Assembly (NCBI GenBank): GCA_032622095.1
Contig: CP136061.1
Coordinates: 221,931,148-221,995,147 of the forward strand
From: Siphonodentalium dalli
Taxonomy: Eukaryota > Mollusca > Scaphopoda > Gadilida > Siphonodentaliidae
DNA: 64,000 nt
Direction of reading: 5' to 3'
In this document: positions 1 to 11,779 of the stretch, one piece after another
Numbering within the stretch: position 1 is the stretch's first letter
How the letters are laid out: each line of letters starts with the position of its first letter
Notes under the pieces: generated by a model
Told to the model about the DNA's origin: nothing
The model's database searches: none
The model's input: the letters and a program-made list of their open reading frames with translations, nothing else
Position numbers and translations under genes: made by a program

Positions 1-77
1 CCCAATACCGCTATTGTATAGCGATCATTTCCTGGCCATCGGATCAGCTGCAGTTTGATCCGATCATATAATAAACC

Positions 78-245
78 TGTTATTGCTGCAGTGAATTGAT
101 CTGGGGCGAAGTATCACGTCTCGTTGAAGAGGTCAGATCGCTGGATCAAACTCGACGCCTGTGGTGGCTCGTTTGATCCAGCTATCTGACCTCTTCAACG
201 AGAACGTGATACTTCGCCCCAGATCAATTCACTGCAGCAATAACA
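78..245. repeat. Hairpin (foldback MITE-like) repeat
   Basis: Two ~75-bp arms are nearly perfect reverse complements. The left arm begins TGTTATTGCTGCAGTG and the right arm ends CACTGCAGCAATAACA, around a short loop at about 153-164. A perfect foldback of this size in non-coding DNA fits a MITE. I could not define a target duplication. A second GATC-rich stretch at 38-66 may be part of the same family. Confidence 0.8.
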
Positions 246-572
246 TGTATTTATCACAAATCGATTTAGTTTAGCCAGATGTGTAACTTGTGTTGTTCGC
301 CCTGATCTGTTACTAGTGTTACACTGTGATACTGTTAGGTAGTTTTATAGACGAAGTTAGGATACTTATTTAACTTTCCCAATTGGCATTCACTCCTTGG
401 CCTATAGAAAAATTCCCGATTACCTTCCATACGAAACTACATATATTTTCCTCGTTTTAGTGTATTTGGCAGCTATTCTTTCTCTTATATAAGGAATGGC
501 AACGATTATTTCACTCATCCTATTTCACTAATTTGCCTCGAATTGTAGTCACCGGAAGTTGTCCAGAAACAG

Positions 573-662
573 CTGATAAGCACATGTTGAAACCACGTGT
601 ATTCTGATAAGCACCCTTTGAAACCACGTGTATTCTGATGAGAACATGTTTGAGACCACACC
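573..662 (+). repeat. Three-copy 31-bp tandem repeat
   Basis: Units begin at 573, 604 and 635 with CTGATAAG, CTGATAAG and CTGATGAG, and each continues to a GAAACCACGTG-type segment. The last unit is diverged. The spacing is 31 bp. Confidence 0.75.
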
Positions 663-707
663 CCAAATCTCCATATTTGGATGAAACCACGCCTATTTTT
701 GGTTCCC

Positions 708-730
708 ATACCGTAGAAGCGGGGGCTGAT
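708..730 (+). repeat. Dispersed repeat shared with the insertion site of the 54-kb element
   Basis: ATACCGTAGAAGCGGGGGCT is followed by GAT here and at 53991-54013. At the second site the 6.6-kb element inserted 9 bp further on. The sequence beyond that element (ACCCCCGAGCTACGGG) loosely resembles the CCGTAGCTCGGG that follows here. This locus is therefore a diverged relative of that insertion target. Confidence 0.7.
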
Positions 731-840
731 TCAGACCTTTCCGTAGCTCGGGTGTTACAAATTGGGGATCTGTTCGGAGTATGTGCAGAATACACCCAGA
801 CGTCAAACCGAGTAATGCCGAATATCTTTCGGTAGGAATC

Positions 841-864
841 GGGGGATCTTCAAAATCGAAGATC
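841..864. repeat. Satellite-array boundary motif, left copy
   Basis: GGGGGATCTTCAAAATCGAA followed by GATC sits at the edge of the left satellite array. The identical 24 bases sit at the edge of the right array (61169-61192). Much of it is a short hairpin (GATCTTC...GAAGATC). Confidence 0.8.
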
Positions 865-3800
865 AGATAAATTGCCCAGGATCAACCCAAGAATGTATCT
901 TTCTAAGTGTTATGACTCTCATGTACATATATTGTATGGCCCACTGTCGCAGAGTTGTCGATATAAGGCACCAAACCGGTATAAGAAATCGCCGTGTGTT
1001 TAACAGCGGGTTCTCCGGAGGACCCGCTTCTAGCATATGGGCACAATTTCCATAAGCTACATTTCGACTTTTCGAGCCAGGATCAACTCAAGAATGCATC
1101 TTTCTAAGTGTTATGGCTCCCATGTACATATATTGTATAAGGTCGACTGTCGCATATTTGCCGATATAACGCTACAGATCGGGTATAGCAAATCCCCGTG
1201 TGTTTAAAAGCTGGTCCTCCGGAGGACCCGCTTCTAGCATATGGGCACAATTTCAATAAGCTACATTTCGACTTTTGGAGTCAAAATCAACCCAAGAAAG
1301 CATCTTTCTAAGTGTTATGACTCTCATGTACATATATTGTATGGCCCACTGTCGCAGAGTTGTCCATATAATGCACCAAACCGGTATAAGAAATCGCCGT
1401 GTGTTTAACAGCGTGTCCTCCGGAGGACCCGCTTCTAGCATATGGGCACAATTTCAATAGGCTACATTTCGACTTTTGGAGCCAAGATCAACCCAAGAAT
1501 GCATCTTTCTAAGTGTTATGACTCTCATGTATATATATTGTATGGCCCACTGTCGCATATTTGCCGATATAACGCTACATATCGGGTATAACAAATCCCC
1601 GTGTGTTTAACAGCGGGTTCTCCGGAGGACCCGCTTCTAGCATATGGGCAAAATTTCAATAGGCTATATTTCGACTTTTGGAGCCAGGATCAACCCAAGA
1701 ATGCATCTTTCTAAGTGGTATGACTCTCATGTACATATATTGTATGGCCCACTGTCGCATATTTGCCGATATAACGCTACAGATCGGGTATAACAAATCC
1801 CCGTGTGTTTAAAAGCTGGTCCTCCGGAGGACCCGCTTCTAGCATATGGGCACAATTTCAATAGGCTACATTTCGACTTTTGGAGCCAGGATCAACCCAA
1901 GAATGCTTCTTTCTAAGTGGTATGACTCTCATGTACATATATTGTATGGCCCACTGTCGCAGAGTTGTCCATATAAGGCACCAAACCGGTATGAGAAATC
2001 CCCGTGTGTTTAACAGCGGGTCCTCCGGAGGACCCGCTTCTAGCATATGGGCACAATTTCCATAAGCTACATTTCGACTTTTCGAGCCAGGATCAACTCA
2101 AGAATGCATCTTTCTAAGTGTTATGGCTCCCATGTACATATATTGTATAAGGTCGACTGTCGCATATTTGCCGATATAACGCTACAGATCGGGTATAACA
2201 AATCCCCGTGTGTTTAAAAGCTGGTCCTCCGGAGGACCCGCTTCTAGCATATGGGCACAATTTCAATAAGCTACATTTCGACTTTTGGAGTCAAGATCAA
2301 CCCAAGAAAGCATCTTTCTAAGTGTTATGACTCTCATGTACATATATTGTATGGCCCACTGTCGCAGAGTTGTCCATATAAGGCACCAAACCGGTATAAG
2401 AAATCGCCGTGTGTTTAACAGCGGGTCCTCCGGAGGACCCGCTTCTAGCATATGGGCACAATTTCAATAGGCTACATTTCGACTTTTGGAGCCAAGATCA
2501 ACCCAAGAATGCATCTTTCTAAGTGTTATGACTCTCATGTATATATATTGTATGGCCCACTGTCGCATATTTGCCGATATAACGCTACATATCGGGTATA
2601 ACAAATCCCCGTGTGTTTAACAGCGGGTTCTCCGGAGGACCCGCTTCTAGCATATGGGCAAAATTTCAATAGGCTATATTTCGACTTTTGGAGCCAGGAT
2701 CAACCCAAGAATGCATCTTTCTAAGTGGTATGACTCCCATGTACATATATTGTATGGCCCACTGTCGCATATTTGCCGATATAACGCTACAGATCGGGTA
2801 TAACAAATCCCCGTGTGTTTAAAAGCTGGTCCTCCGGAGGACCCGCTTCTAGCATATGGGCACAATTTCAATAGGCTACATTTCGACTTTTGGAGCCAGG
2901 ATCAACCCAAGAATGCTTCTTTCTAAGTGTTATGACTCTCATGTACATATATTGTATGGCCCACTGTCGCAGAGTTGTCCATATAAGGCACCAAACCGGT
3001 ATGAGAAATCCCCGTGTGTTTAACAGCGGGTCCTCCGGAGGACCCGCTTCTAGCATATGGGCACAATTTCAATAGGCTACATTTCGACTTTTGGAGCCAG
3101 GATCAACCCAAGAATGCTTCTTTCTAAGTGTTATGACTCTCATGTACATATATTGTATGGCCCACTGTCGCAGAGTTGTCCATATAAGGCACCAAACCGG
3201 TATGAGAAATCCCCGTGTGTTTAACAGCGGGTCCTCCGGAGGACCCGCTTCTAGCATATGGGCACAATTTCAATAGGCTATATTTCGACTTTTGGAGCCA
3301 GGATCAACCCAATAATGCTTCTTTCTAAGTGTTATGACTCTCATGTACATATATTGTATGGCCCACTGTCGCATATTTGCTGATATAACGCTACAGATCG
3401 GGTATAACAAATCCCCGTGTGTTTAAAAGCGGGTCCTCCGGAGGACCCGCTTCTAGCATATGGGCACAATTTCAATAGGCTACATTTCGACTTTTGGAGC
3501 CAGGATCAACCCAAGAATGCTTCTTTCTAAGTGTTATGACTCTCATGTACATATATTGTATGGCCCACTGTCGCATATTTGCTGATATAACGCTACAGAT
3601 CGGGTATAACAAATCCCTGTGTGTTTAAAAGCGGGTCTTCCGGAGGACCCGCTTCTAGCATATGGGCACAATTTCAATAGGCTATATTTCGACTTTTGGA
3701 GCCAGGATCACCCAAGAATGCATCTTTCTAAGTGTTATGACTCTCATGTACATATATTGTATGGCCCACTGTCGCATATTTGCCGATATAACGCTACAGA

Positions 3801-6800
3801 TCGGGTATAACAAATCCCCGTGTGTTTAACAGCGGGTCCTCCGGAGGACCCGCTTCTAGCATATGGGCAAAATTTCAATAGGCTATATTTCGACTTTTGG
3901 AGCCAGGATCAACCCAAGAATGTATCTTTCTAAGTGTTATGACTCTCATGTACATATATTGTATGGCCCACTGTCGCAGAGTTGTCGATATAAGGCACCA
4001 AACCGGTATAAGAAATCGCCGTGTGTTTAACAGCGGGTTCTCCGGAGGACCCGCTTCTAGCATATGGGCACAATTTCCATAAGCTACATTTCGACTTTTC
4101 GAGCCAGGATCAACTCAAGAATGCATCTTTCTAAGTGTTATGGCTCCCATGTACATATATTGTATAAGGTCGACTGTCGCATATTTGCCGATATAACGCT
4201 ACAGATCGGGTATAGCAAATCCCCGTGTGTTTAAAAGCTGGTCCTCCGGAGGACCCGCTTCTAGCATATGGGCACAATTTCAATAAGCTACATTTCGACT
4301 TTTGGAGTCAAAATCAACCCAAGAAAGCATCTTTCTAAGTGTTATGACTCTCATGTACATATATTGTATGGCCCACTGTCGCAGAGTTGTCCATATAATG
4401 CACCAAACCGGTATAAGAAATCGCCGTGTGTTTAACAGCGTGTCCTCCGGAGGACCCGCTTCTAGCATATGGGCACAATTTCAATAGGCTACATTTCGAC
4501 TTTTGGAGCCAAGATCAACCCAAGAATGCATCTTTCTAAGTGTTATGACTCTCATGTATATATATTGTATGGCCCACTGTCGCATATTTGCCGATATAAC
4601 GCTACATATCGGGTATAACAAATCCCCGTGTGTTTAACAGCGGGTTCTCCGGAGGACCCGCTTCTAGCATATGGGCAAAATTTCAATAGGCTATATTTCG
4701 ACTTTTGGAGCCAGGATCAACCCAAGAATGCATCTTTCTAAGTGGTATGACTCTCATGTACATATATTGTATGGCCCACTGTCGCATATTTGCCGATATA
4801 ACGCTACAGATCGGGTATAACAAATCCCCGTGTGTTTAAAAGCTGGTCCTCCGGAGGACCCGCTTCTAGCATATGGGCACAATTTCAATAGGCTACATTT
4901 CGACTTTTGGAGCCAGGATCAACCCAAGAATGCTTCTTTCTAAGTGGTATGACTCTCATGTACATATATTGTATGGCCCACTGTCGCAGAGTTGTCCATA
5001 TAAGGCACCAAACCGGTATGAGAAATCCCCGTGTGTTTAACAGCGGGTCCTCCGGAGGACCCGCTTCTAGCATATGGGCACAATTTCCATAAGCTACATT
5101 TCGACTTTTCGAGCCAGGATCAACTCAAGAATGCATCTTTCTAAGTGTTATGGCTCCCATGTACATATATTGTATAAGGTCGACTGTCGCATATTTGCCG
5201 ATATAACGCTACAGATCGGGTATAACAAATCCCCGTGTGTTTAAAAGCTGGTCCTCCGGAGGACCCGCTTCTAGCATATGGGCACAATTTCAATAAGCTA
5301 CATTTCGACTTTTGGAGTCAAGATCAACCCAAGAAAGCATCTTTCTAAGTGTTATGACTCTCATGTACATATATTGTATGGCCCACTGTCGCAGAGTTGT
5401 CCATATAAGGCACCAAACCGGTATAAGAAATCGCCGTGTGTTTAACAGCGGGTCCTCCGGAGGACCCGCTTCTAGCATATGGGCACAATTTCAATAGGCT
5501 ACATTTCGACTTTTGGAGCCAAGATCAACCCAAGAATGCATCTTTCTAAGTGTTATGACTCTCATGTATATATATTGTATGGCCCACTGTCGCATATTTG
5601 CCGATATAACGCTACATATCGGGTATAACAAATCCCCGTGTGTTTAACAGCGGGTTCTCCGGAGGACCCGCTTCTAGCATATGGGCAAAATTTCAATAGG
5701 CTATATTTCGACTTTTGGAGCCAGGATCAACCCAAGAATGCATCTTTCTAAGTGGTATGACTCTCATGTACATATATTGTATGGCCAACTGTCGCATATT
5801 TGCCGATATAACGCTACAGATCGGATATAACAAATCCCCGTGTGTTTAAAAGCTGGTCCTCCGGAGGACCCGCTTCTAGCATATGGGCACAATTTCAATA
5901 GGCTACATTTCGACTTTTGGAGCCAGGATCAATCCAAGAATGCTTCTTTCTAAGTGTTATGACTCTCATGTACATATATTGTATGGCCCACTGTCGCAGA
6001 GTTGTCCATATAAGGCACCAAACCGGTATGAGAAATCCCCGTGTGTTTAACAGCGGGTCCTCCGGAGGACCCGCTTCTAGCATATGGGCACAATTTCAAT
6101 AGGCTACATTTCGACTTTTGGAGCCAGGATCAACCCAAGAATGCTTCTTTCTAAGTGTTATGACTCTCATGTACATATATTGTATGGCCCACTGTCGCAG
6201 AGTTGTCCATATAAGGCACCAAACCGGTATGAGAAATCCCCGTGTGTTTAACAGCGGGTCCTCCGGAGGACCCGCTTCTAGCATATGGGCAAACATTTCA
6301 ATACTCCATATTTCGACTTTTGGAGCCATTGTCAACCTAAGTATGCATCTTTCTAAGTGTTCTGGTCCCGTATACATCTACTGTAGGGCCCTTTGACGCA
6401 TATTTGCCGATATAATGCTACAGATCGGGTATAAGAAATCCCCGTGTGTTTAACAGCGGGTCCTCCGGAGGACCCGCTTCTAGCATATGGGCAAAATTTC
6501 AATAGTCTATATTTCGACTTTTCGAGCCATTGTCAACCTAAGTATGCATCTTTCTAAGTGTTCTGATCCCGTATACATCTACTGTATGGCCCTTTATCGC
6601 ATATTTGCCGATATAACGCTACATATCGGGTATAACAAATCCCCGTGTGTTTAAAAGCGGGTCCTCCAGAGGACCCGCTTCTATAGCATATGGGCAAAAT
6701 TTCAATAGGCTATATTTCGACTTTTGGAGCCATTGTCAACCTAAGTATGCATCTTTCTAAGTGTTCTGGTCCCGTATACATCTACTGTAGGGCCCTTTGT

Positions 6801-7979
6801 TGCATATTTGCCGATATAACGCTACAGATCGGGTATAATAAATCCCCGTATGTTTAACAGCGGGTCCTCCGGAGGACCCGCTTCTAGCATATATGGGCAA
6901 ACATTTCAATACTATATATTTCGACTTTTGGAGCCCTTATCAACTCAAGTATGCATCTTTCTAAGAGTTATGACTCCCATTTACATCTACTTATGCCCCC
7001 TTATCGCATATTTGCCGATATAACGCTACAGATCGGGTATAACAAATTCCCGTATGTTTAACAGCGGGTCCTCCGGAGGACCCGCTTCTAGCATATGGGC
7101 AAAATTTCAATAGGCTACATTTCTACTTTTGGAGCCCTTATCAACTCAAGTATGCATCTTTCTAAGTGTTATGACTCCCATTTACATCTACTTATGCCCC
7201 CTTGTCGCATATTTGCCGATATAACGCTACAGATCGGGTATAAGAAATCTCCGTATGTTTAGAAGAGGGTCCTCCGGAGGACCCGCTTCTAGCATATGGG
7301 CACAATTTCAATAGGCTACATTTCGACTTTTGGAGCCAGGATCAACCCAAGAATGCATCTTTCTAAGTGTTATGACTCTCATGTACATATATTGTATGGC
7401 CCACTGTCGCAGCGTTGTCGATATAAGGCACCAAACCGGTATAAGAAATACCCGTGTGTTTAACAGCGGGTCCTCCGGAGGACCCGCTTCTAGCATATGG
7501 GCACAATTTCAATAGGCTATATTTCGACTTTTCGAGCCAGGATCAACTCAAGAATGCATCTTTCTAAGTGTTATGGCTCCCATGTACATATATTGTATAA
7601 GGTCGACTGTCGCATATTTGCCGATATAACGCTACAGATCGGGTATAACAAATCCCCGTGTGTTTAAAAGCGGGTCCTCCGGAGGACCCGCTTCTAGCAT
7701 ATGGGCAAAATTTCAATAGGCTATATTTCGACTTTTGGAGCCATTGTCAACCTAAGTATGCATCTTTCTAAGTGTTCTGATCCCGTATACATCTACTGTA
7801 TGGCCCTTTATCGCATATTTGCCGATATAACGCTACAGATCGGGTATAACAAATCCCCGTGTGTTTAACAGCGGGTCCTCCGGAGGACCCGCTTCTAGCA
7901 TATGGGCACAATTTCAATAGGCTATATTTTGACTTTTGGAGCCTGCAGGATCAACACAAGAATGCATCTTTCTAAGTTT
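855..7979 (+). repeat. Satellite DNA array, ~202-bp monomer, about 35 copies
   Basis: Head-to-tail monomers of about 201-203 bp each carry the perfect dyad GGGTCCTCCGGAGGACCC followed by GCTTCTAGCATATGGGCA. Two main subtypes differ in the middle: one has CAGAGTTGTC and GGCACCAAACCGGTAT, the other has CATATTTGCCGATATAACGC and GATCGGGTATA. Monomers after about 6293 are more diverged (CATTGTCAACCTAAGTATGC variants), as expected toward an array edge. The repeated ~62-aa ORFs on both strands follow from repetition and are not genes. Confidence 0.97.
869..6290 (+). repeat. Higher-order satellite repeat, 15 monomers (3,027 bp)
   Basis: Variant monomers recur at a fixed offset: the same variants start at 1253/4280, 1858/4885, 2263/5290 and 2868/5895, each pair 3,027 bp apart. 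The first block spans about 869-3895. The second starts at about 3896 and breaks down near 6290. A nested 1,010-bp (5-monomer) period is also visible (1275/2285 and 1880/2890). This is the pattern left by block amplification through unequal exchange. Confidence 0.85.
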
Positions 7980-7985
7980 CATGAC
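7980..7985. other. Target site duplication CATGAC, left copy
   Basis: CATGAC lies directly before the first base of the palindromic element and again directly after its last base (17278-17283). Satellite monomers have the same position as TATGAC or CATGAC within AAGTGTNATGACTC. Removing the element and one copy restores an ordinary monomer. Confidence 0.93.
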
Positions 7986-8012
7986 AGAAGAATAGATGCC
8001 TCGTTCGCGTCA

Positions 8013-8063
8013 CATCTAAAAATAGAATCTTTGGGTCTAAAATTGGTTGTACTAAAATATTCC
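8013..8063 (+). repeat. 51-bp internal block, outer left copy
   Basis: The block starts CATCTAAAAATAGAATCTTT and ends AAAATATTCC. It occurs four times in the element: at 8013 and 12363 on the plus strand, and at 12808 and 17200 inverted. Each copy is followed toward the element's centre by an A-rich tract of AAATTTC-type units. Each arm is therefore bracketed by direct copies. Confidence 0.92.
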
Positions 8064-8260
8064 AAAATTTCAAAACCCAAAAATTATTTTTCCAAAAAAA
8101 AAATTTCAAAACCCAAAAATTATTTTTCCAAAAAAAAAAATTTAAAAACCCTAAAATTATTTTTCCAAAACAAAAATTTTAAAACCCCAAAATTTCAAAA
8201 GAACAAATTTCAAAACCCTCAAAATTATTTCTCTAAAAAAAAAAGTTTAAATAAAAAATT
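8064..8260 (+). repeat. A-rich degenerate repeat tract, outer left
   Basis: Repeated AAATTTCAAAACCCAAAAAT and TTATTTTTCC units. They give a lysine-rich ORF by chance. The mirror copy is at about 17010-17199. Confidence 0.8.
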
Positions 8261-8989
8261 TATAACGAGTTTTCGGTTTCTGATAATCTCGATATTAAAA
8301 AATGTCGAATGTTAAATTATTTGCGTGTAATATCTTTCGTTATTTTTTTTTGTTCAAATATTTTACATGAAATTATTAATCGATGTTTAGAAATAGCTTT
8401 ATTGGACATTGTGACCATCGATATGAATGCATACATTCCAGTGTTTATCGGACGCGGTTCATATAATTGTCATACTTGAAAATAGACACCATTACTCTTA
8501 CATAAATAATAAAGAGCGTTTATTCTTTACACTCTCTCTATCCCAGATGAAGTTATTGAGTATATGACAGGTGTGTATTATCGTGAATTATTGGAAGTAT
8601 TGAGATGTACTATCTTGAATCACAAACGGTCGAAAATTGTAATGTGAAATTACAACCCTCCAGAATGAATTGTCATATTCGCTGTACACGCAATCACACA
8701 CGCGACATTGGTGGTAACAATGTGTCTTTCACACCTTTGCTTTACCAAATGAATTCTATTATAGCCTCGTTCACAGTTATATGCTATTCAGAAAACATAT
8801 CGATTTAATGTCTGAACAAACGGGTTAGTATCAATTAAGGTTGATAAACTGTGTCATTCACACGATAATTAGTTATCCAAAACATGCATACGACCAGGTC
8901 ACTCAATAATAGAAATTGATTCGGTGTCATTGTTATAACAACATTACGTAATAACCACTTATCACTCCATTCACACTTACGCTTTGGAC

Positions 8990-9187
8990 ATTTTATCAGT
9001 TTATCACGTGATCACTAAATGTGGCAATCGGGTATCCACCGATGCCTGCAATATATTATTTATAATAATTGGACTCATTGATCTCACGTGAATAATACTC
9101 TTAGTTGTTCCAATAAAATAGTTATCAAATTCGATCACCAATAGATTTGACTGTGGAATGTAATGACCTTTAACTTATTTATCGATC
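8990..9187 (+). repeat. Arm-internal duplicated block A, first copy
   Basis: The segment starting GGACATTTTATCAGTTTATC and running to TTATCGATCT recurs with few changes at about 10190-10393, and inverted at about 14830-15040 and 16065-16280. I cannot assign it a function. Confidence 0.85.
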
Positions 9188-9188
9188 T

Positions 9189-9486
9189 AAAGGGACACTC
9201 ATTATGAATGAATGTTAACAATACAAGCGCACGAATGAAGAGCGTTGAACATATACGAAATTACTACACGAATGAATTGAACCTTGAAATTTATATTTCA
9301 CATCTTACCAACAACAGCTACAGACATAATCATAGTATTATACTGTCTTGCATGTACACACGCTATGACATCATTAAAGGCGGACAATCCACTCACGGTG
9401 TGACAACAGATACGGACATAGGCATAGTGTTATACAGTCTTCTATGTACCCACGCTATGACACCATTAACGTACATTGGATGTTAG
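9189..9486 (+). repeat. Arm-internal duplicated block B, first copy
   Basis: Contains AATGAAGAGCGTTGAACATA and TATGACATCATTAAAGG-type segments. It recurs at about 10790-11085, partly at 10555-10705, and in mirror form in the right arm. ORFs of 85-92 aa lie in both copies, but they show no domain and sit in repeated non-coding-looking DNA, so I do not call them genes. Confidence 0.8.
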
Positions 9487-9513
9487 GTCTATGACTCTTG
9501 AGTATGCACCAAT

Positions 9514-9872
9514 CAATGAGCAAATGAGCAAAAAAATGAGCAAATGAGCAAAAAAATGAGCAAATGAGCAAGAAAATGAGCAAATGAGCAAGAAAATGAG
9601 CAAATGAGCAAGAAAATGAGCAAATGAGCAAGAAAATGAGCAAATGAGCAAGAAAATGAGCAAAAAAATGAGCAAATGAGCAAAAAAAATGAGCAAATGA
9701 GCAAGAAAATGAGTAAATGAGCAAGAAAATGAGCAAATGAGCAATAAAAATGAGCAAATGAGCAAAAAAATGAGCAAATGAGCAAAAAAATGAGCAAATG
9801 ATCAATAAAAATGAGCAAATGAGCAAAAAAATGAGCAAATGAGCAAAAAAATGAGCAAATGAGCAACAAAAT
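9514..9872 (+). repeat. GAGCAAAT minisatellite, left arm (~359 bp)
   Basis: Tandem units of the form ATGAGCAAATGAGCAAAAAA with G/A variation, about 17-18 bp each. The long Leu/Ile/Cys/Ser/Phe ORFs on the opposite strand are artefacts of this repeat. Confidence 0.95.
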
Positions 9873-10189
9873 GTAATTCTGCTGTGGTTAAGCAGTCCAT
9901 TATTTAGGGCATACCTGTATGTAGGCCTATCAGTGGATGAATAGTCTGCCGGAGAAGTACTGTGTAGACAGGTCTTGTCGGTAAGAGAGTCAGACGAGAA
10001 GTGAAGGCTCGGCTATTAAAACATAGTAATGCGATAGCGAACATCAAACGAGTCTGCGCACGCATATCTGTCAAAAGGATACAATAGCAGTCATTGGTCA
10101 ATTTATCCCCGGTGTCAGCTCAGTACCCAATCGGGACGAAGCCGAAGGTCAACTCATTTTTTTTTTGCTCATTATAGTACGTCACTTGG

Positions 10190-10393
10190 ACATTTTATCA
10201 GTTTATCACGTGATCACTAAATGTGGCAATCGGGTATCCACCGATGCCTGCAATTTATTATTTATAATAATTGGACTCATTGATCTCACGTAAATAATAC
10301 TCTTAGTTGTTCCAATAAAATAGTTATCAAATTCGATCACCAATAGATTTGACTGTGGAATATAATGACCTTTAACTTATTTATCGATCTATG
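10190..10393 (+). repeat. Arm-internal duplicated block A, second copy
   Basis: Direct copy of about 8990-9187, differing by a few bases. Here it continues into TATGTTAGAACATGG instead of block B. Confidence 0.85.
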
Positions 10394-10789
10394 TTAGAAC
10401 ATGGTCTTAACAAAAAACTTGACCATAACAAAAATTACCTTACATTTATGCATGAATCTAATTAGACCATACGTAAATATTGTCAGCTTATCGTCTGATG
10501 AGCAAATCCGATGTTTATCAAAAATAGTACAACTTCCAGTTGGTAATTACTCTTACGAATGAAGAGCGTTGAACATATACGAAATTACTACACGAATGAA
10601 CTGAAATTTATATTTTCACATCTTACCAACAACAGATATAGACATAGTCATAGTGTTATACTATCTTACATGTACCCATGCTATGACATCATTCGAAGGG
10701 GCAATACACTCAAGGAGTTAAAGTGACACGAAACAAGGGACGTGATGTAATATTGGTGTTTGAATCTTAAAGGAACACAAGACACTCTA

Positions 10790-11085
10790 AAGGGGCACTC
10801 ATTATGAATGAATGTTAACAATACAAGCGCACGAATGAAGAGCGTTGAACATATACAAAATTACTACACGAATGAATTGAACCTTGAAATTTATATTTCA
10901 CATCTTACCAACAACAGCTACAGGCATTATCATAGGGTTATACTGTCTTGCATATACACACGCTATGACATCATTAAAGGCGGACAATCCACTCACGGTG
11001 TGACAACAGATACAGACATAGGCATAGTGTTATACAGTCTTCTATGTACCAATGCTATGACATAATTAAAGGGGGATAATACACG
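10790..11085 (+). repeat. Arm-internal duplicated block B, second copy
   Basis: Direct copy of 9189-9486 with scattered substitutions. A shorter relative precedes it at about 10555-10705. Confidence 0.85.
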
Positions 11086-11198
11086 CACGGTGTGGAATGT
11101 TAAAGTGACACGTGGTAAGGGACGTGATGTAATATTGGTGAAACCCCCTCCCCAACTTATAGATATATAACGAAGACGAGAATAACATGTTGATGAAG

Positions 11199-11204
11199 TT
11201 TATT
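11199..11204 (-). terminator. AATAAA polyadenylation signal, left-arm 189-aa gene
   Basis: TTTATT on the plus strand reads AATAAA on the minus strand, five bases after the stop codon of the 189-aa ORF. The mirror is at 14020-14025. Position and strand fit a real 3' end. Confidence 0.6.
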
Positions 11205-11209
11205 GAAAT

Positions 11210-11779
11210 TTAATCATTGTCTGAATCTTCGACCGTTAGATTTACTTCTAAGAGTTTCTTGAATTTTCTCATCGCTTCATCTGCAGCCCATTCATTATTA
11301 TATCCGTGTTTGGTCAGTTTGACCATTTTCTTCATGATCATGGTATGTATGCGTGATGTTTTCAATCGATACTGGTATTCTATTAATCGTCTATAACTTT
11401 TGAGAAACAGAGCAAACTCTGTGTCGATGGTATCCTCTTTTCCCGACATGCTCTCATCTCCCGAAATGCTCTCTTCTTCTTTCACATCATTGGTGACGCG
11501 TTTCATCATACTTTTGAATGTGTCCATCTCGTTGACACATCGCGCAGCTTTCTTAAGACCGAATACCGTTCTACTACCGACGACATTACCATCTTCTGAA
11601 TCTGATAGCGTTCCCCGTTCATCTTCATCTGAATCTAGAACCGCTCCGTCAGATTCATCGGTATCTTCTCCGAAGAGAGTTGGTTTTGTCTCGGACATAA
11701 CTCCGTGTTTAATCTGTTTATGTCTTTGTAGATTGTAGTTCGTCGATAAAATAATGCCACATAAATCACACCCGTGCAT
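11210..11779 (-). CDS. C2H2-finger acidic protein, 189 aa (left-arm copy)
   Basis: An intact ORF of unrecognised family. Residues 4-25 form one classical C2H2 finger (C4-x2-C7-x12-H20-x4-H25). Residues 38-63 are strongly acidic and Ser-rich (DSDEDER, SDSEDG). Residues about 85-130 are charged. Residues about 123-180 look helical and basic (RRLIEYQYRLKTSRIH, MIMKKMVKLTKHGY). This layout suggests a nuclear DNA-binding or chromatin-associated protein, by inference only. The start ATG overlaps the end of the 64-aa ORF by 14 bp, and an AATAAA follows the stop closely. The right-arm copy differs at residue 45 (G here, E there). Two arm copies that both stay open support, but do not prove, function. 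Confidence 0.7.
   Translation of the reverse strand: MHGCDLCGIILSTNYNLQRHKQIKHGVMSETKPTLFGEDTDESDGAVLDSDEDERGTLSDSEDGNVVGSRTVFGLKKAARCVNEMDTFKSMMKRVTNDVKEEESISGDESMSGKEDTIDTEFALFLKSYRRLIEYQYRLKTSRIHTMIMKKMVKLTKHGYNNEWAADEAMRKFKKLLEVNLTVEDSDND

Larger units (their letters stand above)
246..840. other. Left flank, no gene
   Basis: I see no coding signal here; the ORFs are short and overlap repeats. The stretch holds a small tandem repeat (573-662) and a segment at 708-730 that is identical to 53991-54013. It is therefore dispersed repetitive DNA rather than unique sequence. Confidence 0.5.

Noticed and set aside
573-662. Hammerhead-ribozyme-like CTGATRAG...GAAAC words
   Set aside because: The core differs from CTGATGA...GAAA in two of three units, and I could not form the three required stems. 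Treated as a plain tandem repeat.
1253-6396. Repeated 61-93 aa ORFs on both strands of the satellite
   Set aside because: They recur only because monomers recur. The monomer length is not a multiple of three, they overlap on opposite strands, and they show no domain.
855-7979. CRISPR array
   Set aside because: Monomers are ~202 bp and homologous throughout, with no unique spacers; the window is eukaryotic.
7902-8315. 137-aa lysine-rich ORF entering the palindromic element, with 83-90 aa relatives at 12381-12840
   Set aside because: Composed of satellite sequence, the 51-bp block and A-rich or CGG repeats. The shared start comes from the 51-bp block.
9455-9869. Leu/Ile/Cys/Ser/Phe-rich ORFs of 103-140 aa (and mirrors at 15355-15808)
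   Set aside because: Translations of the GAGCAAAT minisatellite in all three frames, with no independent coding signal.
9208-11065. ORFs of 92 and 85 aa in duplicated block B, and the 67-aa ORF at 8605-8808
   Set aside because: Open in both arms only because the arms are nearly identical; no domain, and they lie in duplicated non-coding-looking DNA.
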